Of a stretch of DNA of 64,000 bases, positions 54,165 to 64,000 are shown in pieces. Location of the stretch: positions 434,001 through 498,000 of the forward strand of contig CAVVNM010000022.1 of NCBI GenBank assembly GCA_963749575.1. The letters run 5' to 3'. The translations under genes and the position numbers were made by a program. This stretch comes from JAMXLO01 sp963749575. GTDB taxonomy: Bacteria; Pseudomonadota; Alphaproteobacteria; Acetobacterales; Acetobacteraceae. Position 1 is the stretch's first letter, and each line of letters begins with the position of its first letter. The notes under the pieces are model-generated. The model was not told the origin of the DNA. It saw only the letters and a list, made by a program, of their open reading frames with translations, and searched no databases.

Positions 54165-56501
54165 ATGCAGGGATCCGCGACCAGCGAAGGCATCGGCAGA
54201 TCCGTGCCGCGCCTGGAGGACGACCGATACCTGCGCGGCAAGGGCGAGTTCATTGCCGACATCCGGTTGGCCGGCATGCGCGATCTCGCGTTCGTGCGCA
54301 GCCCCCTCGCGCATGCCCGCATCCGTGCCATCGGCAAACCACCCGGGGCGGCAGCATCGGTGTTCGTGGCGCAAGACCTGGTTGGCGTGCAACCGATCAT
54401 CGCGGTGTCCGGCCTGCCGGGGTTCAAGTCATCGGTGCAACCGGTACTGGCGATCGACAAGGTGCGCCACGTCGGTGAAGCGATCGCGGTTTGCGTCGCG
54501 GCGAGCCGTGCCGAGGCGGAGGATATCGCAGCCGCCGTCGATGTTGAATTGGACGAACTGCCGCCGGTGGTGGACATGCGCGCGGCACTCGCCAGCGCCA
54601 CCAGGCTGCACGACCACTGGGACAACAACGTGTTCCTTGAGACGTTCGTCGAGGTCGCGGCGGGGCGTTTCGCGCAACCCTCGCCGATCGTGGTGCGGCG
54701 GCGGCTGCGCACGGCACGTCAGTGCATGTCGCCGCTCGAGGGCCGCGGCGTGGTCGCCGCCTGGGATCGACGGCTGGAGCAAATGCTGGTCTACAGCTCG
54801 ACACAGTTGCCGCACATCATACGCACCGGACTTGCCGGATGCCTCGGGCTCGATCAGGCGCGCATCCGCGTCGTGGCGCCCGATGTCGGCGGTGGCTTCG
54901 GCTACAAGGGCATCCTGCTGCCGGAGGAAGTGTGTGCGACGTATCTTGCGCGTCGGCTTGGTCATCCGGTGCGCTGGATCGAGGATCGACGCGAGCAGCT
55001 CACCGGCAACGCCAATTGCCGGGAGCACGACTACGACATCACGTTGCACGCCGAAGCCGACGGCACGCTGATCGGCATCGACGCCGAAGCGGTGGTCGAT
55101 GCCGGCGCATATTCGGCCTATCCGTTCTCGGCCTGCCTGGAAGCGGCGCAGGTGGCGTCGATCCTGCCGGGGCCATACGTGATGCAGGCATATCGCTGCC
55201 GCACCTACTCCGCCGCGACGAACAAGCCGCCGATCCTGCCATATCGCGGCGTCGCTCGAGCCGGCGTGTGTTTCGCGCTGGAAGTGGCGCTCGACGCCGT
55301 CGCGCGCCAGGCCGGGCTGGAACCGCACGAGGTGCGGCTGCGGAATCTGGTACCGGCGGCGGCGATGCCGTTCGAGAACATCACCAACAAGTTGTTCGAC
55401 AGTGGCGATTACCCGGAATGCCTGCGTCGCGTCATCGCCGCGATCGATCTCCCTGCGGTACGGCGCAAACAATCCGAGGCGACCGGTACGCTGCGCATCG
55501 GTTTCGGTTGCAGCATCTTCTGCGAACAGGCGGCGCACGGGACATCGGTCTATGCCGGCTGGGGCATTCCGATGGTGCCGGGCTTCGAGCAGGCGGTCGC
55601 GCGCATGACGCCGGACGGGGGGCTGGAACTGCGCGTCGGCATCCAAAGTCATGGCCAAGGGTTGGAGACCACGCTGGCGCAAGTGGCGCACGACGTGCTG
55701 GGCATTCCGCTCGCGTCGATCCGCGTGGTGCATGGCGACACGGCACTGACGCCGTATTCAACCGGCACCTGGGGCTCGCGCTGCATGGTGATGGCCGGCG
55801 GCGCAGTTGGCACGGCATGCGGCGAACTGGCTGAGCGCATCGCCGCCATCGGTGCGCATCTGCTGCAAGTACCGGCCGAGGCGGTGCGCGTTGGCAAGGG
55901 GGTGGTGAGCGGCCCAGGAGGCAGCGTGCCGATCGCGGAAGTGGCGCGCACCTGGTATTTGCGTCCGCAGGATCTGCCGGCCAACGTCGCGGCCAGCGGT
56001 CTCGAAGTCACCGCCGGCTACAAGCCGCTGCGCGACTCCGGCACCTTCAGCTACGCAGCACATGCTGTGGTGGTTGCGGTCGATACCGAGCTGGGCGATG
56101 TCTGCATCCTCGATTACGCCATCTGCGAAGACGGCGGCACGCTGATCAATCCGATGATTGTCGATGGCCAGGTCATCGGCGGTACCGCGCAGGGCATCGG
56201 CACCGCGCTGTATGAGCAGATGCCATACGATGCGGCCGGCCAGCCGCTTGGGTCCACACTGGCGGACTACCTGCTGCCGGGCGCCACCGAGGTACCGGAA
56301 CCGCGCATCCTGCACATGCAGACGCCGTCTCCGTTTTCGCTGCATGGCCAGAAAGGCATCGGCGAGGGGGGAGCGATCGGGCCGCCTGCCGCGATCGCCA
56401 ATGCGGTGAATGACGCGCTTGCCCCGCTTGGCGTGGAGATCACCGAGTTGCCGATTACCCCGCAACGGATCCTCGCGGCGTTGCTGGCGCCTTGCGGATG
56501 A
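54165..56501 (+). CDS. Molybdenum hydroxylase large subunit (CoxL/XDH-like)
   Basis: A 778-residue molybdopterin subunit. RLEDDRYLRGKGEFIADI starts the hammerhead domain; APDVGGGFGYKGILLPEE, SHGQGLETTLAQVAHD (Moco contact), and the active-site loop PYRGVARAGVCFALE replacing the AYxCSFR loop of CO dehydrogenase all fit. The catalytic Glu is near 734 in KGIGEGGAIGPPAA. Thus a heterocycle or aldehyde hydroxylase rather than CO oxidation. ATG 54165 is divergent from the dihydroorotase-like gene across 77 bases; the stop overlaps coxM by 4 bases. Confidence 0.9.
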   Translation: MQGSATSEGIGRSVPRLEDDRYLRGKGEFIADIRLAGMRDLAFVRSPLAHARIRAIGKPPGAAASVFVAQDLVGVQPIIAVSGLPGFKSSVQPVLAIDKVRHVGEAIAVCVAASRAEAEDIAAAVDVELDELPPVVDMRAALASATRLHDHWDNNVFLETFVEVAAGRFAQPSPIVVRRRLRTARQCMSPLEGRGVVAAWDRRLEQMLVYSSTQLPHIIRTGLAGCLGLDQARIRVVAPDVGGGFGYKGILLPEEVCATYLARRLGHPVRWIEDRREQLTGNANCREHDYDITLHAEADGTLIGIDAEAVVDAGAYSAYPFSACLEAAQVASILPGPYVMQAYRCRTYSAATNKPPILPYRGVARAGVCFALEVALDAVARQAGLEPHEVRLRNLVPAAAMPFENITNKLFDSGDYPECLRRVIAAIDLPAVRRKQSEATGTLRIGFGCSIFCEQAAHGTSVYAGWGIPMVPGFEQAVARMTPDGGLELRVGIQSHGQGLETTLAQVAHDVLGIPLASIRVVHGDTALTPYSTGTWGSRCMVMAGGAVGTACGELAERIAAIGAHLLQVPAEAVRVGKGVVSGPGGSVPIAEVARTWYLRPQDLPANVAASGLEVTAGYKPLRDSGTFSYAAHAVVVAVDTELGDVCILDYAICEDGGTLINPMIVDGQVIGGTAQGIGTALYEQMPYDAAGQPLGSTLADYLLPGATEVPEPRILHMQTPSPFSLHGQKGIGEGGAIGPPAAIANAVNDALAPLGVEITELPITPQRILAALLAPCG

Positions 56502-57283
56502 AGGCGGCTTGGTTCGAGCACGCGCGTCCGACCAGCATCGCCGAGGCGATCGGATTGCTGGCAGGCGAGACGGGCGCGCGCGTGCTGGCAGGCGGACAGT
56601 CGCTCGGGCCGATGCTGAACCTGCGCCTGGCGCAACCGCGGCTGCTGGTGCAAGTGAACCGTCTGCCCGAACTGTGCGGCGTCGCCGCCGATGCGGACGC
56701 GGTGACGATCGGTGCCTGCGTCACCCACGCCGCCATCGCGGATGGGCTGGTGCCCGATATCGGCGGCGGAGTGCTGCCGCGTGTGGCGGAGACGATCGCC
56801 TATCGCGCGGTGCGCAATCGCGGCACGATCGGCGGCAGCCTGTGCCATGCCGATCCCGCCGCGGATTGGGTAACAGTGCTGGCGGCGCTGGACGCGACCG
56901 TACTGCTGCACGGACCGGATGGAGCGCGCAGCGTGGCGGCATGCGATTTCGTCCAGGGCGCATTTCGCACCGCATTGCTGCCCGGCGAGATCATGCTGGC
57001 GATCCGCGTTCCCCGGCTTCCCGCCGTCGCACGCTGGGCGTACCAAAAGGCGTGCCGCAAGCCTGGTGATTTCGCATATGCCATGGCCGCGGTGCTGCTG
57101 CGCGGCAACCGACGGCGCGCGGTGATCGGCGCGCTGGGCGGCAGGCCGCTGCTGCTGGAAGGCAACGCCGCGTCGACCGACGGTGCGGCCGACGCATTGC
57201 AGGCAATGAATGGATTGGATCAGGTGCAGCGACGCATGCAGCTGGTCGTGCTGCGCCGCGCGCTGGCCGGGGCGGAGACATGA
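56498..57283 (+). CDS. Molybdenum hydroxylase FAD subunit (CoxM-like)
   Basis: A 261-residue FAD-binding subunit that passes electrons from the FeS clusters to an acceptor. GGQSLGPMLNLRLAQP and RNRGTIGGSLCHADPAADW are the two FAD pyrophosphate/isoalloxazine blocks of the VAO/CoxM family. The C-terminal CO-dehydrogenase-flavoprotein domain (ARWAYQKACRKPGDFAYAMA) is complete. Start ATG 56498 overlaps coxL; its stop overlaps the small-subunit start at 57280. Confidence 0.9.
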   Translation: MKAAWFEHARPTSIAEAIGLLAGETGARVLAGGQSLGPMLNLRLAQPRLLVQVNRLPELCGVAADADAVTIGACVTHAAIADGLVPDIGGGVLPRVAETIAYRAVRNRGTIGGSLCHADPAADWVTVLAALDATVLLHGPDGARSVAACDFVQGAFRTALLPGEIMLAIRVPRLPAVARWAYQKACRKPGDFAYAMAAVLLRGNRRRAVIGALGGRPLLLEGNAASTDGAADALQAMNGLDQVQRRMQLVVLRRALAGAET

Positions 57284-57307
57284 GCCGCATCACCCTCACG
57301 CTGAACG

Positions 57308-58369
57308 GTGAAATCGGTCACCGCCGACGTGGCGCCGCGCATCCACCTCGCCGATTTTCTGCGCGAGGATCGGCTGCTGACCGGTACCCATCTCGGCTGC
57401 GAGCACGGCGTGTGCGGCGCCTGCACGCTGCTGATCGACGGCGCGCCGGCCCGTTCGTGCATCGCGTTCGCGGTAACCTGCGAAGGTGCCGATGTGCGCA
57501 CCATCGAAGGCCTGGCCGACGATCCGGTGATGGTTCGGCTGCGCGCGGCCTTCACAACCGAACACGCGTTGCAATGCGGCTACTGTACGCCCGGCATGCT
57601 GGTGACGGCGCGCGACATCGTGCAGCGGCTGCCGGACGCGGATGAGGCACGCGTCCGTCTGGAGCTGGCAGGCAATCTCTGTCGCTGTACCGGCTATGCC
57701 GGGATCGTGCGGGCAATCCGCCGTGTGCTGGCGGAAGACGTACAAGTCGAGCTGTCCTCGCCGGCACCGTTGCCCGTGCTGCCGAGCTTGCCGACACAGC
57801 GTCCGGCCGCCGCGACCCATGCGCCGGGTGGATCGGACATCATCCAGACGGTGCACCTGGCGATGCCGATTGCCACGGTCTGGTCTGCCATCCGGGATCC
57901 GCACCTGGTTGCCGAATGCGTGCCTGGCGCGCGGCTGATCGAAGTGACGGAAGATCGGTTGCGCGGCGAAGTGCGCGCCTCGCTCGGACCGATCGAGACG
58001 CTGTTCGTCGGCGACGGCCGCATGAGCTTCGACGCAATCGAGCGACGCGCCGAGATCGTGGGCGACGGTCGTGACAACCGCACCGGCACACGGCTGAGCG
58101 GACGCGCGTTGGTTCAACTGCACGCACCCGATGCCGCGACGACCCGCGCGGTGCTGACAATCGACTATACACTGCGGGGGCCGCTGGCGCAGTTCGCCCG
58201 TGGCGCGGTGGTGCAGGAATTCGCCGCGGTGATCGCAGCGTCCTTCGCGGCGAATCTCGAGGCGCGACTGAGCGGGGCAAGTGTACCGGAGCAGCGTCGG
58301 TTGTCAGTGGGATGGTTGTTCGCACGTGCGGTCTGGCGCCGCGTGCGCGCGACGCTGGGCTTCGGCTGA
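57308..58369 (+). CDS. [2Fe-2S] subunit fused to CoxG-type domain
   Basis: A 353-residue fusion. Residues about 1-150 are a CoxS-type iron-sulfur subunit: plant-type cluster CEHGVCGACTLL and the second cluster CGYCTPGM with CRCTGYAGI. Residues about 185-325 are a CoxG-type SRPBCC domain (TVHLAMPIATVWSAIRDPHL, VPGARLIEV) with a C-terminal basic helix. GTG 57308 is the only start in this frame. The natural start is probably ATG 57280, which overlaps coxM and encodes MSRITLTLNG; one extra base near 57310 separates it from KSVTADVAPRIHLADFL. The stop abuts the AtzH-like stop tail to tail. Confidence 0.85.
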   Translation: MKSVTADVAPRIHLADFLREDRLLTGTHLGCEHGVCGACTLLIDGAPARSCIAFAVTCEGADVRTIEGLADDPVMVRLRAAFTTEHALQCGYCTPGMLVTARDIVQRLPDADEARVRLELAGNLCRCTGYAGIVRAIRRVLAEDVQVELSSPAPLPVLPSLPTQRPAAATHAPGGSDIIQTVHLAMPIATVWSAIRDPHLVAECVPGARLIEVTEDRLRGEVRASLGPIETLFVGDGRMSFDAIERRAEIVGDGRDNRTGTRLSGRALVQLHAPDAATTRAVLTIDYTLRGPLAQFARGAVVQEFAAVIAASFAANLEARLSGASVPEQRRLSVGWLFARAVWRRVRATLGFG

Positions 58370-58756
58370 TCAGGCAGCCGCATCGATCAGGCTGACATGC
58401 GCGGCGACGATGCGCCAGCCTTCCGGCATACGCGCCCAGGTCTGCATCTGGCGGCCGATCTTGCCGGGCACAGTGTCGCGCTCGAACAGCGTCGAGGCGG
58501 TGGCAAAGTCACGTCCATAGGTGGTGATCACGGTGCGGGAGATGCGCCGCGCCAGTCCGACCGGCGGGCGTGCCGCGCGAAACGCGCCGATTTCGCCGCT
58601 GCCATACAGGTTCTCAGCGATGCCGTATCGGATGGTATGTGCGCTGTCCCAAAACAGCTCCTGCAATGTCGCCACATCATTGCTCACCAGCGCTGCCTCA
58701 TAGCGCACGAACGCCGCTTCGACCTGGGCGTACACTTCGGGCAGGTTGATCTCCAT
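58370..58756 (-). CDS. AtzH/HpxZ-like SnoaL-fold protein (DUF3225)
   Basis: A 128-residue NTF2/SnoaL-fold protein. EINLPEVYAQVEAAFVRYEA, LFWDSAHTIRYGIAENLYG, RTVITTYGRDFATASTLFER and the closing WRIVAAHVSL are hallmarks of the AtzH/HpxZ family that travels with AtzE-type amidases. AtzH of Pseudomonas sp. ADP is reported to convert 1,3-dicarboxyurea to allophanate; HpxZ homologues sit in oxalurate clusters. ATG 58756 is 4 bases after the amidase stop. Last gene of the atzFGE-H operon here. Confidence 0.85.
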   Translation of the reverse strand: MEINLPEVYAQVEAAFVRYEAALVSNDVATLQELFWDSAHTIRYGIAENLYGSGEIGAFRAARPPVGLARRISRTVITTYGRDFATASTLFERDTVPGKIGRQMQTWARMPEGWRIVAAHVSLIDAAA

Positions 58757-58760
58757 GTGA

Positions 58761-60127
<1,367 letters not shown>

Positions 60128-60131
<4 letters not shown>

Positions 60132-60313
60132 GTGCGGAACACCGGTGCCGGATCGGCCTCATCCGGCAAGGGAAATTCCAACACGCGCTGCGCCATGTCG
60201 CGGGTGATGCGAAGGTGCAGGCGTATCGTGTCGCGCCACTCGGATGCGACGGTGATGCCGAGCAGCGCTGCGTTGGCATCCAGCCAGGCGTCGAGTTGGT
60301 CGCTGTCGCTCAT
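60128..60313 (-). CDS. atzG: AtzG-like small subunit (DUF4089)
   Basis: A 61-residue helical protein: LDAWLDANAALLGITV, then IRLHLRITRDMAQRVLEFPL, then an acidic Pro-rich tail (PDEADPAPVFRT). This is the AtzG pattern, a small subunit needed by AtzE and structurally like GatC. It overlaps both neighbours by 4 bases. Easily missed for its size; its presence between atzF and atzE is strong support for all three calls. Confidence 0.85.
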
Positions 60314-61950
60314 GTTGCCCCCCGCGCGGCAAGCCAGGTGCGCCAGCCGCCATAGAAGGTGATGTCGGACGCGCCGGCGACGCTTGCCGCTTCGGCCAGG
60401 AAACCGAGGCACGGGCCATCGGTCAGCTGCACGGTACCGAAGCCGAGTGGCGCCGGCACCCGGGCAAGCAGGGTGCCCACGGCAGACATGGGCATTGCCC
60501 AGACTTCACCCTCGACCGCGGCGCCGTCGGTGGCGCGCAGCAGGCCCGGGCGGTTGCCGAGTGCGTACAGCCGGTATTGCGGCATGGTCTGCGTTGCGCG
60601 GAGAAAACGGCCGCCGAGTGCGGTCAACTGATGGTTGAGCGGCAGGCCGGACATGTGCGCGCCGATGCAGAACAGCGGCGTTTCATCGGCAGCGATCGGA
60701 TCAGGAGCGGCGGGCGGCGACAGCGACATGCGCGTGGCGCCGACGCGATCGACATGCTCGCGATGGATGGAGTCTGCGAGCGCGGCGAGCCTGCCCTCGG
60801 ACCACGCCGGCCCGATCAGCGTCACACCGATTGGCAATCCCTTGCTGTCGAACCCCGCCGGGACCGCGATGGCGGCGAGGTCGCACAGATTGACGAAATT
60901 GGTGTAGGTGCCGAGACGGCTGTTCACACCGATCGGATCGGCTGCCACTTCGGCCAGCGTCGGGCAGAACGGCACCGTCGGCAGCAGCAGTGCGTCATAC
61001 TCGCGGAACAGGTTCTCGGCCGCGCGACGTGCCTCGGCGAGGCGATGAAACGCGTCGAACGCATCCACCGTGCGACGATCCAGTCCGCCTTCGAGGATGC
61101 TTCGCGTTACCGGGTGCAGAATGTCCGGACGCAGCGCCACCACGTCACGCAATGCCGCCGCGCGCTCGGCGACCCACGGCCCGTCGTAGAGCAGGCGGCC
61201 AATTTCCAGGAACCTCGAGATGTCGACCGTTTCGGCAGTTGCGATGCGTGCCGACGGCACCGCCGCACCGCGCCGCAGATGGGCGAACGGAGCGACACGC
61301 GAATAGGGATCATCGGCGTCGTAGCCCGCGATCACGCGCTGGACGGCCAGCGCCGCATCGACGGTTGGCGCAAAGATTGAGACGGTGTCGAGCGATCGGC
61401 ATGCTGGCACGACTCCGCGCGTGGATACGCTGCCACGCGTCGGCTTCATCCCGACGATGTTGCCGAATGCCGCGGGGACGCGACCGGACCCAGCGGTGTC
61501 GGTGCCCAGTGCGAAACGAACGATGCCGGCAGCGACGGCGCAGGCCGAACCGGACGACGAGCCACCGGGAATGTAGTCGGCATTGAAGGCATTGCGCGGC
61601 ACCCCGTACGGGCTGCGTGTGCCGACGAGACCGGTAGCGAACTGATCGAGATTGGTCTTGCCGATCAGCAGCGCGCCTTCATCCAGCAGGTGCTGCACCG
61701 CAGGCGCGGTGGCCGTCGCGATATAGGCGTAGCCGGGACAGCCCGCGGTCGTCGGCAGTCCGGTGATGTCGATGTTGTCCTTCACCGCGAACGGCACGCC
61801 CCAAAGGGCGCGGCCTCGTGGACCCTCCGCGTCGAGTTCGCGAGCACGCGACAGGATTGCTTCGTCCGCCAGACGCATGATCCAGATCGCAGGATCGTCG
61901 TGATCGCGATCGGACGCGAGCGCGGCTTCGGCGGCTTCGAGTGGCGTCAC
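60310..61950 (-). CDS. atzF: Allophanate hydrolase
   Basis: A 546-residue two-domain enzyme. The N-terminal amidase domain has K57 (AVKDNIDITG), cis-S131 (PGGSSSGSA) and nucleophile S155 (TDTAGSGRVP). The C-terminal domain (about 420-546, with FCIGAHMSGLPLNHQLTALG and YALGNRPGLLRA) is the allophanate-hydrolase-specific domain that decarboxylates the first product, giving two ammonia plus carbon dioxide overall. GTG 61950 is the start. It begins the coupled atzF-atzG-atzE-atzH block, 44 bases after the permease stop. Confidence 0.9.
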   Translation of the reverse strand: MTPLEAAEAALASDRDHDDPAIWIMRLADEAILSRARELDAEGPRGRALWGVPFAVKDNIDITGLPTTAGCPGYAYIATATAPAVQHLLDEGALLIGKTNLDQFATGLVGTRSPYGVPRNAFNADYIPGGSSSGSACAVAAGIVRFALGTDTAGSGRVPAAFGNIVGMKPTRGSVSTRGVVPACRSLDTVSIFAPTVDAALAVQRVIAGYDADDPYSRVAPFAHLRRGAAVPSARIATAETVDISRFLEIGRLLYDGPWVAERAAALRDVVALRPDILHPVTRSILEGGLDRRTVDAFDAFHRLAEARRAAENLFREYDALLLPTVPFCPTLAEVAADPIGVNSRLGTYTNFVNLCDLAAIAVPAGFDSKGLPIGVTLIGPAWSEGRLAALADSIHREHVDRVGATRMSLSPPAAPDPIAADETPLFCIGAHMSGLPLNHQLTALGGRFLRATQTMPQYRLYALGNRPGLLRATDGAAVEGEVWAMPMSAVGTLLARVPAPLGFGTVQLTDGPCLGFLAEAASVAGASDITFYGGWRTWLAARGAT

Positions 61951-61994
61951 GCGAGCAGCATGGCGGCGAATCGGGTTTCAGTTGTCGGTGAGAT

Positions 61995-63575
61995 TCATTC
62001 GGCAGGGCTCTCTTCCGCGAAAGCCTCGCCTTCGGGCATTGTGACGGCGGCGGGGTAGCGACTGAGACCCAGGCACATCAGGCCGATCAGCAGATAGCCA
62101 AGTGCCACGGGTGCCGAGTTGGCGAACTCCAGCGACGTGCCGTTGATGAAGCCGAAAAACGCCAACACTGCGGCGGCGACCGCGTAAAGTGCGGCGCGAT
62201 CGAATTTGCGATCGATGATGAAGGCGGCGATGGCACCGAGCATCAGACCCGCCAGGGTGCCCCCGCCGCCGAACAGTTGCAGACCATGATAGATCACCCC
62301 GTTGCCGGCCAGCTTGTCGAGGCCCACCTTCGCTGCCGAGGTGCCCGCGGCGGACAGTGCGCCGTCGATCTGGCTCTGCGCCCAGGACGCGATGTTGGGC
62401 AGCATGGCGAGGATCACCGCCGGAGCGTGGCGCGCCGGCGTGGTCTCGAACGCCTGTGCGCCGATCACCAGGCCGATATACAGAAGTATCGGCAGGATCG
62501 AGACCAGCGGCACGACGGCCAGCATCAGCGCGGTCAGGCCCAGGAAGCACACCAGCGAGATGACGACGCCGGTGGCCAGTGAATAGCCAACGCGGCCGCC
62601 GACCGATTTCCAGCCGGGATGGCCGATATACACCGCCGGCGGAAACGGCGAGCCGAGCACCGCGCCGGCGAGCGCGCCGATGCCGTCCGCCAGCAGCACC
62701 TTGCGCAGGTCGAAATTATCGCCGGCGGCGGAGGCGCTTTCGACGTTGTTCATGCCCTCGGTGAAGTTGTAGACGCCGAGCGGCACGGCGACGACCAGCA
62801 GGGGCCCGATGTCGGAAAGGCCGGCCAGGAAGTCGGCCGATGGCATCGGCACATGCACGCCGAATTTCTGGAACGCGACGATCACGGCGTGCGGGTCCAT
62901 CACCTGGCTGATGCCGCTCAGCGTGGCGAGCCAGGCGAGGATGGTGCCGGCTCCCGCCGCGGCCAAGCCGCCGGGCAGTCCCCACGGCAGCCGCACGCGG
63001 GCGCACCACGATACCAGGATGATGCCGAGTGAGATGAAGGCGAGCCACGGTACCTGCCAACTCAGCGCGGCAGGACGCATGGAGATGAAGGCGATCGAGA
63101 TGCCGGCCAGCGCGCCGAGCATCGCCGCGCGTGGGGTGTATTTGCGAATCGTCGGTCCGACGAAGGCACCCAGCAGGATGATGATGCCGATGATGAACGC
63201 CCAGGCGAGGCCGGCCTGCCACGCAAGGATCGGGTCGTTGGTCTTCAGGTAGGTCGGCAGCATGACCAGGAACACGACGATGAACATGTGCGGCACGCTG
63301 GGGCCGTAGGGCAGCGCGGTGACGTCGTCGCGGCCCTCGCGCTTCGCGAGCTGCCAGGCAAGCCAGGCGTAGAACAGGTTGCCGATCGGCAGCGCGATGC
63401 CGAGGGCAGGCAGCACGCGGCCGAACACGATGTCCTCGGGCAGCTTCACCACGCCGAGGCAGAGGCCGGTCAGCACGATGACGTTCAGCGCGACGTTGGT
63501 GAACAGGCCGAAGAAGCCGTTCCAGTCGCCTGGTACCCACCAGGAGGGAGAGGCAGCCGCGGTTCGTGCGCTCAT
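61995..63575 (-). CDS. NCS2-like purine/pyrimidine-type permease
   Basis: A 526-residue polytopic protein with about 12-13 hydrophobic segments. The arrangement NGFFGLFTNVALNVIVLTGL, LPYGPSVPHMFIVVFLVMLP, GVYNFTEGMNNVESASAAGD and FPPAVYIGHPGWKSVGGRVG matches xanthine/uracil/guanine permease-like proteins that neighbour AtzE/allophanate genes. The N-E-S-A-S-A-A-G-D stretch is the equivalent of the substrate-binding TM8 motif. AGGAG lies 9 bases before ATG 63575. It presumably imports the heterocycle or biuret-like compound degraded by the operon. Confidence 0.82.
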   Translation of the reverse strand: MSARTAAASPSWWVPGDWNGFFGLFTNVALNVIVLTGLCLGVVKLPEDIVFGRVLPALGIALPIGNLFYAWLAWQLAKREGRDDVTALPYGPSVPHMFIVVFLVMLPTYLKTNDPILAWQAGLAWAFIIGIIILLGAFVGPTIRKYTPRAAMLGALAGISIAFISMRPAALSWQVPWLAFISLGIILVSWCARVRLPWGLPGGLAAAGAGTILAWLATLSGISQVMDPHAVIVAFQKFGVHVPMPSADFLAGLSDIGPLLVVAVPLGVYNFTEGMNNVESASAAGDNFDLRKVLLADGIGALAGAVLGSPFPPAVYIGHPGWKSVGGRVGYSLATGVVISLVCFLGLTALMLAVVPLVSILPILLYIGLVIGAQAFETTPARHAPAVILAMLPNIASWAQSQIDGALSAAGTSAAKVGLDKLAGNGVIYHGLQLFGGGGTLAGLMLGAIAAFIIDRKFDRAALYAVAAAVLAFFGFINGTSLEFANSAPVALGYLLIGLMCLGLSRYPAAVTMPEGEAFAEESPAE

Positions 63576-63588
63576 CGCAGTCTCCTGT

Positions 63589-64000
63589 TCATGCCAGTGC
63601 GGCCAGCAGCGCAGCGGAGGGCGCGACCCAGCCGAAGATGCCGCCCTGCGCCTTGATCATCGCGATGCCGGCCGCATGGAACTCGGGGAAATACGAGCCG
63701 GTGCAATCTTCCAGCACCAGGCAATCGAAGCCGCGGTCGTTGGCCTCGCGCACCGTGGTGTGGACGCAGACCTCGGTGGTGACGCCGCAGACAAAAAGCT
63801 GTGCGATGCCGCGGCCGCGCAGCATCGTTTCGAGGTCGGTGGCGTGGAACGCGCCCTTGCCTGGTTTGTCGACGACCGGCTCGCCGCGAGCCGGGGCAAG
63901 TTCGGGGATGATGTCGTGGCCGGCTTCGCCGCGGACCAGGATGCGGCCCATCGGGCCGTGATCGCCGATGCCGGTCGCAAGGTTGCCCCGCGCGCGCTTG
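63589..64000 (-). CDS. Isochorismatase-family hydrolase (partial at window edge)
   Basis: The last 136 codons of a cysteine hydrolase; the 5' end lies outside the window. Visible are GRILVRGEAGHDIIPELAP, KGAFHATDLETMLRGRGI and FVCGVTTEVCVHTTVREAND, where the Cys of EVCVHTT is the expected nucleophile, then LEDCTGSYFPEFHAAGIAMI. This is close to biuret hydrolase and ureidoacrylate amidohydrolase (RutB) proteins. Position ahead of an NCS2-like permease and allophanate hydrolase favours a biuret- or ureido-type substrate. Stop at 63589, 13 bases before the permease start. Confidence 0.82.
   Translation of the reverse strand, partial: KRARGNLATGIGDHGPMGRILVRGEAGHDIIPELAPARGEPVVDKPGKGAFHATDLETMLRGRGIAQLFVCGVTTEVCVHTTVREANDRGFDCLVLEDCTGSYFPEFHAAGIAMIKAQGGIFGWVAPSAALLAALA

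Noticed and set aside
51904..55071. Plus-strand open frame of 1055 codons
   Set aside because: It runs opposite the TrzA-like, DUF1989 and dihydroorotase-like genes and then out of frame with CoxL, all of which have catalytic motifs. Its translation has none.

Overview
The window reads as chromosomal DNA of a GC-rich alphaproteobacterium, probably of the Rhodospirillales/Acetobacteraceae type. That placement is inferred from gene content and codon use: a CoQ10-type START protein, a perfect FNR/FixK-type box, circularly permuted ATP-grasp/alpha-E genes, and many flavin- and molybdenum-dependent accessory catabolic enzymes. I see no rRNA, tRNA, CRISPR array, integrase or intact insertion sequence.

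Layout. 0.3-4.6 kb: a small damaged ORF, a long inverted repeat, a BrnT/BrnA toxin-antitoxin pair, then a tightly coupled operon of an APH-family kinase, a divergent enolase paralogue and a D-2-hydroxyacid dehydrogenase. 4.6-13.3 kb: an orphan PotI-type permease, an AlgX/AlgI-like O-acetylation pair, tandem duplicated class I aminotransferases, a GNAT, and a two-gene ABC polysaccharide exporter. 13.3-20.6 kb: a frameshifted CaiB-type CoA-transferase, an N-acyl-D-amino-acid deacylase with a clear terminator, an MFS transporter, and the ATP-grasp/alpha-E pair. 20.7-26.3 kb: an operon of an orphan molybdenum hydroxylase large subunit, a flavin monooxygenase, thiD and tenA. tenA is frameshifted just before its expected active-site Glu and abuts the remnant of a tail-collar/PEP-CTERM protein. 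26-35.8 kb: GMC oxidoreductase, anti-sigma-like protein, degenerate HATPase protein behind a leaderless-looking promoter with a palindrome, phosphodiesterase, a DoxX protein behind an FNR box, a decaying three-gene operon, a small exported protein and COQ10. 35.8-43 kb: luciferase-like monooxygenases, SDR and epimerase, an agmatinase-family enzyme and a CinA-NadD fusion.

43-64 kb is a dense nitrogen-acquisition island. It holds two complete polar amino-acid-type ABC transporters, two DUF1989 (urea-carboxylase-associated) proteins, a TrzA/AtzA-like amidohydrolase, a dihydroorotase-like amidohydrolase, a full CoxL-CoxM-CoxS molybdenum hydroxylase whose small subunit is fused to a CoxG domain, and an AtzF-AtzG-AtzE-AtzH operon with an NCS2-like permease and an isochorismatase-family hydrolase. 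Together they suggest uptake, hydroxylation, ring opening and complete deamination of an N-heterocycle through carboxybiuret/allophanate-type intermediates. The substrate is not evident from sequence.

At least seven otherwise well-conserved genes carry single-base frameshifts. Either the assembly has residual indel errors or the region is decaying. Calls at those loci should be read with that in mind.
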